Source of the DNA: Bog-950 sp044225825
Lineage (GTDB): Bacteria > Bacteroidota > Bacteroidia > Chitinophagales > LD1
Direction of reading: 5' to 3'
Assembly (NCBI GenBank): GCA_044225825.1
Contig: JBGAIB010000001.1
Location: forward strand, 620,001 to 684,000
Length of the DNA: 64,000 bases
The position numbers and the translations under genes were made by a program. Positions within the stretch are counted from its first letter, which is position 1; each line of letters opens with the position of its first letter. Below are positions 33,340-41,154 of the stretch, in pieces. Under the pieces are notes generated by a model. It was given only the letters and a program-made list of their open reading frames with translations. It was not told where the DNA came from and did no database searches.

Positions 33340-34887
33340 TTATCCTTTCAGCAGGCCTTGCAACTTCATTGCAACACCCATATCGCCTTTAACTTTGATT
33401 TTGCCCGACATAAAGGCGGTCATTGGGTTCAGTGAACCACTCATCATACCCAGCAGGTCGTCCTGCGCAACGCCGATTACGCAATCAGCTTCTTTGTCGT
33501 CGGTTGATACCAGGTTACCGGCGCCAGTACCGTCAATATAAATTTTGTTGTCGCCGAAATCGAATTTAAGGGTTTTGCCTAGGGCAGGGGCGTTAGCTGC
33601 ACGTGCAGTAAGATCAGTCACAATTGATTCGAATGCCATGTTAGTTGGTTTTGTTTGTGTTGAAGAATTAGTTTTTGCTGAAGGCACAGCCTGTGGTTCG
33701 CTTTGTGCGTACTGAATGGTGAGCCCTTTATTTTCGTATTGTTTATCGTCGATAATCATTTTGGCTATAATCTCGCGCATAATCTCCGATGAGCCACCGC
33801 CAATGGTAAGTATGCGGCTATCGCGGAACATGCGCGCCATTTTGTATTCTTCCATGTAGCCATAACCACCGAAGTTTTGCAGACACTGGTAGGCTACTTT
33901 ATCGCTTAACTCAGTAGCCAATAGCTTGGCCATGCTGCTTTCCTTTACAGCGTATTCGCCATCGTTATTGAGGCGGCAACAGTGGTAAACAAAGTGCTTG
34001 GTGCATTCAATTTCAGAAGCCAACTGGGCCATACGGTGACGCAACACCTGGAATTTATTAATAGAACGACCAAAAGCCTGGCGTTCGCTCATGTATTGCA
34101 GCGTGTAATCCATGGCGTTTTCGCAGCCGGCTATTGCTGAAATGGCACCGGTTAAACGCTCGGTTTGTAAACCGCCCATCAGGTAAATAAAGCCCTGCCC
34201 TTCTTCTCCGATTAAATTTTCAGCCGGCACTTTTACATTATCAAAGAACAACTCAGCCGTATCGCTGGCATGCCAGCCCAATTTCTTCAACTTCTTAGCT
34301 GAAACGCCTGGCGCATTGCGGTCGATCACTAACAGGCTTACACCTTCGAAACCTTTTGATGAATCGGTCTTTACTACGGTAACGATGTAATCGCCATACA
34401 CCGCGTTGGTGATAAAGGTTTTTGAACCGTTAACGATGTAGTAATCGCCCTCGCGAACTGCACGTGTTTTAATATTCTGCACATCGCTGCCGGCGCCAGG
34501 TTCGGTAATACCGATGGAAGAAACCAACTCTCCTTTTATAGTTGGCACCAGGTATTTTTCCTTTAAACGCTCGGAGCCGTGCTTATAAATATAAGGGGTG
34601 CTCATGTACTGGATAACCAGTGGGGTAACCGCAAATCCGCCGCTCCATACTTTGGCTACTTCCTCGCAGAAGATAACCGAATACCAGAAATCGGCACCTT
34701 CGCCACCGTATTGGGTGCTGTAATTAAGACCCAGATAACCCATCTCACCGAATTTCTTCCAAAGCTCTTTCGGGATGCGCTGTTCTTCCTCCCATTTATC
34801 AATAAAGGGGGCTACTTCGCGCTGTAAGAATTCTTTAAGACCCTGGCGGAAAATTTCATGCTCCTCGGTGAAATAATAACTTTTCAT
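33340..34887 (-). CDS. Acyl-CoA dehydrogenase fused to a C-terminal SCP2 domain
   Basis: A 515-aa flavoenzyme read from the ATG at 34887 (MKSYYFTEEHEIFRQG). Residues about 1-385 are a complete acyl-CoA dehydrogenase: SIGITEPGAGSDV, GSKTFITNA, ERQAFGRSI, QNFGGYGYMEEY and GGGSSEIMREIIAKMI. By alignment to long-chain/isovaleryl types the catalytic base is the Glu in AGCENAMD. After a Ser/Thr/Pro-rich linker (about 395-415), residues about 416-515 are a sterol-carrier-protein-2-like lipid-binding domain (ADCVIGVAQDDLLGMMSG, GKIKVKGDM). The whole is one uninterrupted frame. The SCP2 part probably delivers or holds fatty acyl-CoA. Confidence 0.93.
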   Translation of the reverse strand: MKSYYFTEEHEIFRQGLKEFLQREVAPFIDKWEEEQRIPKELWKKFGEMGYLGLNYSTQYGGEGADFWYSVIFCEEVAKVWSGGFAVTPLVIQYMSTPYIYKHGSERLKEKYLVPTIKGELVSSIGITEPGAGSDVQNIKTRAVREGDYYIVNGSKTFITNAVYGDYIVTVVKTDSSKGFEGVSLLVIDRNAPGVSAKKLKKLGWHASDTAELFFDNVKVPAENLIGEEGQGFIYLMGGLQTERLTGAISAIAGCENAMDYTLQYMSERQAFGRSINKFQVLRHRMAQLASEIECTKHFVYHCCRLNNDGEYAVKESSMAKLLATELSDKVAYQCLQNFGGYGYMEEYKMARMFRDSRILTIGGGSSEIMREIIAKMIIDDKQYENKGLTIQYAQSEPQAVPSAKTNSSTQTKPTNMAFESIVTDLTARAANAPALGKTLKFDFGDNKIYIDGTGAGNLVSTDDKEADCVIGVAQDDLLGMMSGSLNPMTAFMSGKIKVKGDMGVAMKLQGLLKG

Positions 34888-35577
34888 GTTTTTGCTCTGT
34901 TTTTGCGGGGTTAAATATAGCTCTCTCCACAATTCAAACAAGCGTTCGAAAAAAAGGTTTGCCCGGCTTTTTAGATCCGAATTTTAGGAGTCCTTTATCG
35001 ACCACCGTTTGGGAACCTGCTACGGGATAACTACCTGTTAAAAGGAAACTGCAAACCGGTGCAGAATTAAGAACCGTAAAGAGGGCCCCGCGATCAATTT
35101 AACATATTAGCCGCTGCCTAATTTTTACACTCCTTTACATTGTTTTTTGTCATGTGCACAAGTTGCAGCTATACGTATTGATTATGAGCAACTTTGAAGC
35201 AGTGGCTTATCTATTAACCGCCCTCTAACCTTACACTTCTTTACACTGTTTTTGTAAAGTGTATAAGTAGAGAGTCTATTCCATCGCCGCTAACATATTA
35301 GGAGCGGCTTAATTTTTACACTCCTTTACATTGTTTTTTCCAGATCCAAGGTATTCCCTGACTTTCCGGCAATAGGGCGCGCAACTGAAGACCTCCGGCT
35401 TTCGTGAACGGGTTTAACAAAGAACACTACCAGCTATTGCAAAGATACTATTTTTAATTTTAAAAGGAAGTATTTTTCTTTTTTGGGTTCTTTTATCTTC
35501 CCCAGGCGCAGGTTCAAGCCGTAAACGGTGGATGGGCGGAATGATTACCTTCGTTGTTCGTTAAACCACCTATGACT
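34888..35577. other. Intergenic region with AT-rich direct repeats
   Basis: About 690 bases between the ACAD-SCP2 start and the 35578 lipoprotein, divergent, so promoters for both lie here. No ORF with coding character was seen. A TACCTTCG element at 35546-35553 precedes the lipoprotein ATG and fits the promoter form seen at other genes. The centre carries the direct repeats listed separately. Confidence 0.6.
35100..35339. repeat. Two 49-base direct repeats 191 bases apart
   Basis: Copy 1 (35100-35148) and copy 2 (35291-35339) both read TAACATATTAG, a short variable GC part, then TTTTTACACTCCTTTACATTG and a T-run. A third, partial copy between them (35231-35255) reads TTACACTTCTTTACACTG and is followed by GTAAAGTGT, which can fold back on it. 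Each copy ends in T6-7. Possible regulatory sites or a decayed small repeat element. Confidence 0.7.
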
Positions 35578-36111
35578 ATGCGCTATTTATTCCCCTTGTT
35601 ATTTGTACTGTTTTTTATGTCAGGCTGCAATCAGCAGCAAAGCGACGATAAGCTTGCGATTAATTATACAATTATTCAAGCGGGGATGGAAGGCACCACA
35701 CCTCCGCAGCAATTGTTTATTGATGCTTTAAACAGTACTTTAAAAGACAGGATGGTAGATACCTCGCAGCTATTTACCCTGCTGGACAGCGCAAAAAATG
35801 CGAATACCACACGGTTAACACTAGTTCAAAGTGCCACCGGAACAGAAGCCTTGGAGGATTATCGCGGAAAATGCCTGGCCTATACCCTGCATGTACAGAA
35901 ACTGTATAATACGGTGTTTCCGGAGGTGTTACGTATGATGCACACAGGCGATGCAGAAAGTTTTTACCGGGCGGCAGAACTACTATCACCCCATCTAAAA
36001 GAGATGAAAGCACTGCAGGAGGAAATGCAGGATGCTAAAAAAGCGTTTTTAGAAGAGCACGATGTTGATGAAACGCTTGAATCGTTAGAGGTAGGCACGC
36101 ATAAGTTTTGA
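35578..36111 (+). CDS. Lipoprotein of unknown function
   Basis: A 177-aa lipoprotein: leader MRYLFPLLFVLFFMSGC from the ATG at 35578 (ATGs at 35572 and 35554 are also in frame). The mature part is almost wholly helical and acidic, with a late ALQEEMQDAKKAFLEEHD helix suggesting a coiled coil. No family recognised. Followed after 81 bases by the TonB_C protein. Confidence 0.8.
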   Translation: MRYLFPLLFVLFFMSGCNQQQSDDKLAINYTIIQAGMEGTTPPQQLFIDALNSTLKDRMVDTSQLFTLLDSAKNANTTRLTLVQSATGTEALEDYRGKCLAYTLHVQKLYNTVFPEVLRMMHTGDAESFYRAAELLSPHLKEMKALQEEMQDAKKAFLEEHDVDETLESLEVGTHKF

Positions 36112-36170
36112 GAACAACCCTGAACAGGTTAATGATAGGTTAACGCGCCTGTAGAAATTTTTACAGCGTT

Positions 36171-36178
36171 TACCTTTG
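36171..36178 (+). promoter_or_regulatory. Predicted Bacteroidota -7 element before the TonB_C gene
   Basis: TACCTTTG matches the Bacteroidota TAnnTTTG consensus exactly and ends 14 bases before the ATG at 36193. No TTG was found at the expected -33 spacing, so this is a partial match. Confidence 0.4.
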
Positions 36179-36192
36179 GCAAAAATTTGGTT

Positions 36193-36990
36193 ATGGCTAA
36201 CGGACTTTTAAGCTTGTTGTTATTTCTGGTTTACAGCGGTTTTGCGCAAACCAACAGCTACCAATTACCTACCCCCAAACAACTTAGCATACAGCAGGAA
36301 AAATTGGGCAGTGTCAGGTATTTGAACGATTTCCATACCCAACTGTGGGACAACCTTAGTATGGAGTATTCCGAACGTATGCGCCTGGAGCAACGCCGCA
36401 CCGGGGCCGCTCCACAGCCGGCGAATTATGTTTATCCGCAGGAGAACTATAAACAGGTGCTGGAGGTAACATCGATGAAAATTACCGTTACTAGCAAAGG
36501 ACTGCCTGTAAGTGCTGCAACCAACAGCGACCAACTCAGCAGCGACCAACTGGCGCTGTTAAGCCGTGCAGATTTAGGCTCGCAGATAAAAATACAACTG
36601 CTATTTAAATATAAGGACCGCAGTCCAGATGCCTTTGGCCCCCGCGATGAAGCGGTGGAAGCCGAAGCAGGCATACAGATTTTACCGCAACAGGCAGCCT
36701 CCTTCCCCGGCGGACAGGCACAACTTTCGGCATTTTTTGGCGAGGAGGTGGTTAATAAGCTCAGCAGCGAATGGGATCGTAAGAAACTGGGAAATGCGGT
36801 GGTAAGGTTTACTGTAAGAGAAAACGGAGAAGTAAAAGATGTATCGCTGGCGAGCAGCAGCGGCGATAAAAAGATAGACTCCTTGCTGCTTAGCGCGCTT
36901 AAGCAAATGCCTGCCTGGAAACCAGCCGTAAATGCCCAGGGCATAAAAGTGCAGCAGGAAGTGAGGATTCCGTTTGGAGATGGTTGTTAG
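36193..36990 (+). CDS. Exported protein with TonB C-terminal-like domain
   Basis: A 265-aa exported protein (ATG at 36193; signal peptide MANGLLSLLLFLVYSGFAQ). The last about 90 residues form a TonB_C-like fold: VVRFTVRENGEVKDVSLASSSGDKKIDSLLLSALKQMPAWKPAVNAQGIKV, recognisable by the short motifs VRENGEVKDV and MPAWKPA. It has no transmembrane anchor or proline-rich spacer and no ExbBD nearby, so it is not an ordinary energy transducer. Such periplasmic TonB_C proteins are common in Bacteroidota with unknown role. Confidence 0.85.
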   Translation: MANGLLSLLLFLVYSGFAQTNSYQLPTPKQLSIQQEKLGSVRYLNDFHTQLWDNLSMEYSERMRLEQRRTGAAPQPANYVYPQENYKQVLEVTSMKITVTSKGLPVSAATNSDQLSSDQLALLSRADLGSQIKIQLLFKYKDRSPDAFGPRDEAVEAEAGIQILPQQAASFPGGQAQLSAFFGEEVVNKLSSEWDRKKLGNAVVRFTVRENGEVKDVSLASSSGDKKIDSLLLSALKQMPAWKPAVNAQGIKVQQEVRIPFGDGC

Positions 36991-37016
36991 TTGAAGAAGA
37001 TGATTGGTAATGGCAA

Positions 37017-40000
37017 TTACCGTATGAGCGTAAGACTACCCTTGTTAGTGATTGTTTTACCGTTGGCATACATCCCTTCTAAATAATACACGAATACAGC
37101 CGGGGTTTGAAGTTCATTTTTATAGGTGCCGTTCCAGGTGAAATTGGGATCGGAAGAGTCAAACACCTTTTCGCCCCAGCGGTTAAATATTTTGATGTTA
37201 AAGGTTTGGAACGGGCAGGTGTAATAGATCCGGAATTCATCGTTGTTACCATCGCCTTCGGGTGTAAACACATTTGGCACAAATAAGTTATGCTTGCTGC
37301 AACCCTCCGCTTCTACTTCTACAAAAACGGAATCGACAACGCTACAAAAGGTACTTGTATCGGTGGATGTTACTGTATACCATCCGGAAGAAGTGACATT
37401 ACTTACAGGGTTTTGGATACCGGGGTTACTTATCGGATTAGCACCTACCCAATAATAGCTAAGATCTGTGCCGACTGTAAGCACCTCTAACTGCACTACT
37501 TCTCCGGCGCTAACCGTGGCTGGCGTTGCTGTGGCATCAATAACGGGCAGAGAATAGAATTGTATGTGGATGATATGCTGGCTATCGCAAGGCAAGGCAG
37601 GTACCGTATCACGGTAATCACCTTCGGCAGAATAAGTTATTTCATTTATGGTAACTGAATTACCCGGGCAGATGTAATAAGCAGTTGAATCGGTTTGAAA
37701 GGAACCTACGGTTAGCAGTAGCGTAACCACGCTATCGCATTGGGCTGTTGGCAAGGTATCGGTATAAGTGCCGCTCTGGCTATACGTATGCGGGCCGATG
37801 GTAATGCTTTGACTGTTACAGATACTACGGCTGATAGTATCGTGCGGTATAGCTCTTACCGTTAGATTTAAAACCACCACACTATCGCAGGTGGCAGTAT
37901 TAAACGTATCGCGGTAAATACCGGTTTGGTTATAGGTGTGCGAGCCGAAGTTTATGGATTGTCCGTAACAGATTTGCAGCGCTATGGAATCAGCTGCATA
38001 AAGACCCACCTGTAAGTTGAGTATAACAAGGCTATCGCAACCGGAGGCGGTTTGCAGGGTATCGGTATACAAACCGGTTGTGGTATGCCCGTTCACCGAT
38101 TGGCCGCTGCAAATGCTTTTACTTATATAAGTGGTATCGGCGTTTTTTACAGTTAGCAATAACAGGATAACACTATCGCAGCCGTTAACCGTATTAAGGG
38201 TATCGAGCGAAGCACCGGTTTGGATGTAGGCATGGTTAGCGATAAAAACCGTATCGCCCCTGCAAATAGTATCGTAGCGAAGCTGAAAATAGGCCGGGCT
38301 AACCAACACCTGCTTAAAAGAGGCGCTATCGCAACCGTTTGCCGCCTGAAAAAGTGTGGCAAGCACGTTAGAACTGGTATAAACCGCCTGCGTATCGATA
38401 ATGGTACCGCCGGCGGTGTGTAGTTCGATAGGTATATAAAGGGTATCGCCCTGGCAGATATATATGGTATCGGTATGCAGGGATTGCACCTTTACCGTAA
38501 GGTTAACGGTAACGATGCTATCGCAACCGGTACTTGCGGTTATTGTATCCTGAAGAAAATGCACAGAAGTATCGGATATGTAATGCTGATGCGGACCAAT
38601 AATTACGGCCTGACCCTGGCATATGGTCACATCCAGTGTATCGTATTTTTCGGGAAGGATGGTTAGCTGTGTGGTAACAATACTATCGCAGCCTGCAGCA
38701 GCCGTAAGGGTATCGATATACGTACCAGTGGTAAAATGCGGAATTGTGCCTACGCGTACCGTATCGCCATAACAGGCGATTACCGATTGGTTAACGCGTG
38801 CCAACATTTCCAAATACACACTGCTTTGCACCGTATCCTTACAACCTCCGATATCAGCATAACGCGTAATAAGATACAGTCCGGTATCGGCTGCTGAAAC
38901 ATTCGGAATATGCAGCGTATCGCCATAATAAACAGAGCCATCGGGCAACTGCCATTGATAAGAATAAAACTGGCTAACTACCGGTATTAGCAACACATTA
39001 CTGCCCGGGCATGGTGTGTTGGAAATATTAACCGGAGGAAAAATGAGAGTATCGATACTGGTAGCTGACACATAGCTATTGCCACAGGCATCGACCATAC
39101 GAAAGGTATAGGTGCCAATTACAGGCAGGACAAAGATGTTACTGCTTTGCGGTGGCTGGACAACAGGGCCCGCAATAATTTCGTAGGTATAGGGAGGCAC
39201 ACCACCTGCACTATCGATGTGCACTTCGGTTGCAATAAGCGATTGGCAAAAACTATTGGTAAAACCATTTATGTGCGGATAGGGAGAGCCATTGACTACG
39301 ATGGTATCGTTAATTGTAGTGCAATAATGATTGTTATTGAGGTAAAACAAAGGCGTTGGGAATTCGAAAAAATCGATATGCAGCACATATGTGCCGGTTG
39401 GCACATTGTAAATTGTTTTATCTACGGAGTCGACAATGTTATCGGTTTCAATAACCTGCCCAGTACTGATATTGGTTATCGTGTAGATAAAGTGCGGTAA
39501 TGGGAAAGGATAAGCGTACTTATCGCCGCGTGTGATAAACAGCTCGATTGCATTAAAGATACCGCACTGACCAGTAATTACGCTTTTAAAGGCGTACTTT
39601 TTAATCTCCAGATTTTGTTCGGTAATTGTAAAGCTGCTATCGATACGTAATCCACAGGTATCAATAATACTAAAGGTATAGGTTCCGGCCGGCAGGTTAG
39701 ATAAGTGCATTAAATTACCTGCGGGCAATACCAAGGTATCAGGGTAGGATAAGGAATACGAATATTCGAAACCCGGTTTAGTACTGTGCAGATCCGGTGG
39801 GCCTGAATGGATGATATAGGTTAAGGGACCTGTTGTATTAAATCCCGATACCACAAATTCCATGGCCACGGTAGAATCGAGACATTCCAGACCCACAGGA
39901 TATGGAAAAACTACAGGCGGAGCCGGTACCGCCCATACCCAGTCGAGCGTTGTAAAACTTACCCCACAACTGTTTACCATATAAATGCGATACGTGTGGC

Positions 40001-41081
40001 CAATAATACCTTTGGTTGCTATATAGTTTGTGTTTGGCGAATGAAAGGTATCGACATAAGCGCCCGCAGTTACATCATACAGATAAAACATAACACTATC
40101 GGGGCCGAGTATGGTATACATCGCCTCGTTATTAATGCAGTTGTAGGAATATGCGAGGCGCGGGGGACATGCGCCTTCCACTATCCCCACCGGAAATGGC
40201 GGTAAAACAGAAGTGGTGTAACCATCCATAGTTAAGCTAACGCCGCAGGCATTAGTAATTTGTGCGCTCCAGGTGGAACCGCCAAAAACCAAATGTTGCA
40301 CCGGCACTGAAATCTGAATGGTATTGTAATCGGCAATTACGCTGTAAAAGCCGCCGTTGCTGGCACCATTAAAACTATTAACCACCATAGTGCTTACATT
40401 CCCCAAATCATCGGTTAGCGTAACGTTAACCGGCAGTTGCAGATTGGTGTACCCAATGTTTAACTGCACTGTACCGCCATTGTTACAGCCCAGGTAATTG
40501 GTATAACTAATGGCGTTTAAGCTGCTCGGCACCGAAGAAAGCACCACCCCCGTGGTTTGAAAATTGCCACAATCGTCGGTTACGCGCAGTGTATAACTGC
40601 CATCGGGCAGGTTATAAAAGGTATCGCTGCTTTGGGGCGCTGTAGTAACCGGTGAAGGGGCTACCAATTGATAGGTAAAGGGCGGTTTTCCACCCGACAC
40701 CACATTGCCGATGATATACCCCTGCGAAGCACCGGTGCAAAAGATTACAGGTATGGGGTGCATAGTTATGAGCTGATACGAGCCGGCTACAACTACCGTG
40801 GCCGTTACGGTTTCGGCCAGTTGATTTTGCACCTGAAGGGCATACGTACCTGCCGGAAGCGCATTGAAGAGTGCGCTGCTTTGTGGCGGACGTGTAACCG
40901 GTCCTGATACGATGCTGTAGATAAAAGGTGTGTTCGTACCACTTACCTGGAGGTTGATTACACCATTGGCCTGACAAGTGCTTTCTACTGTAAGTACCGT
41001 ATCGATACTAACCGTAGCCCCGGCATATGGTATACCTAAAAACAGCAGCAATAAAACCAGCAGACTTTCCCAACGCTTCAT
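37017..41081 (-). CDS. Giant T9SS-secreted adhesin-like protein with GCDS repeats
   Basis: A 1354-aa exoprotein read from the ATG at 41081 (signal peptide MKRWESLLVLLLLFLGIPYAGA). The N-terminal half contains SprB-like repeats built on YxLPxGxYTLxVxDxCG strands. From about residue 790 to 1200 a second repeat family of about 60 residues recurs about seven times, marked by an ICxGxS/T start, YxxTGxYxDTL and GCDSIVxLxLTV. The last about 85 residues are a type B T9SS domain: VFTPEGDGNNDEFRI, FNRWGEKVF and GTYKNEL, the gliding-motility-associated form that releases or anchors large adhesins. Predicted extracellular. It lies 73 bases after the stop of the hybrid regulator gene in the same direction. 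Confidence 0.93.
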   Translation of the reverse strand: MKRWESLLVLLLLFLGIPYAGATVSIDTVLTVESTCQANGVINLQVSGTNTPFIYSIVSGPVTRPPQSSALFNALPAGTYALQVQNQLAETVTATVVVAGSYQLITMHPIPVIFCTGASQGYIIGNVVSGGKPPFTYQLVAPSPVTTAPQSSDTFYNLPDGSYTLRVTDDCGNFQTTGVVLSSVPSSLNAISYTNYLGCNNGGTVQLNIGYTNLQLPVNVTLTDDLGNVSTMVVNSFNGASNGGFYSVIADYNTIQISVPVQHLVFGGSTWSAQITNACGVSLTMDGYTTSVLPPFPVGIVEGACPPRLAYSYNCINNEAMYTILGPDSVMFYLYDVTAGAYVDTFHSPNTNYIATKGIIGHTYRIYMVNSCGVSFTTLDWVWAVPAPPVVFPYPVGLECLDSTVAMEFVVSGFNTTGPLTYIIHSGPPDLHSTKPGFEYSYSLSYPDTLVLPAGNLMHLSNLPAGTYTFSIIDTCGLRIDSSFTITEQNLEIKKYAFKSVITGQCGIFNAIELFITRGDKYAYPFPLPHFIYTITNISTGQVIETDNIVDSVDKTIYNVPTGTYVLHIDFFEFPTPLFYLNNNHYCTTINDTIVVNGSPYPHINGFTNSFCQSLIATEVHIDSAGGVPPYTYEIIAGPVVQPPQSSNIFVLPVIGTYTFRMVDACGNSYVSATSIDTLIFPPVNISNTPCPGSNVLLIPVVSQFYSYQWQLPDGSVYYGDTLHIPNVSAADTGLYLITRYADIGGCKDTVQSSVYLEMLARVNQSVIACYGDTVRVGTIPHFTTGTYIDTLTAAAGCDSIVTTQLTILPEKYDTLDVTICQGQAVIIGPHQHYISDTSVHFLQDTITASTGCDSIVTVNLTVKVQSLHTDTIYICQGDTLYIPIELHTAGGTIIDTQAVYTSSNVLATLFQAANGCDSASFKQVLVSPAYFQLRYDTICRGDTVFIANHAYIQTGASLDTLNTVNGCDSVILLLLTVKNADTTYISKSICSGQSVNGHTTTGLYTDTLQTASGCDSLVILNLQVGLYAADSIALQICYGQSINFGSHTYNQTGIYRDTFNTATCDSVVVLNLTVRAIPHDTISRSICNSQSITIGPHTYSQSGTYTDTLPTAQCDSVVTLLLTVGSFQTDSTAYYICPGNSVTINEITYSAEGDYRDTVPALPCDSQHIIHIQFYSLPVIDATATPATVSAGEVVQLEVLTVGTDLSYYWVGANPISNPGIQNPVSNVTSSGWYTVTSTDTSTFCSVVDSVFVEVEAEGCSKHNLFVPNVFTPEGDGNNDEFRIYYTCPFQTFNIKIFNRWGEKVFDSSDPNFTWNGTYKNELQTPAVFVYYLEGMYANGKTITNKGSLTLIR

Positions 41082-41154
41082 GTGTTCAAAGCTACCCACT
41101 ACCAGGGGCTAACAGGTGTAATATTCAGGCAAAGTGGAGGAAAATTCCGGCAGG

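Noticed and set aside
36447..36944. A 165-aa minus-strand ORF opposite the TonB_C protein
   Set aside because: Ser/Leu-rich antisense shadow without a start context or domain.
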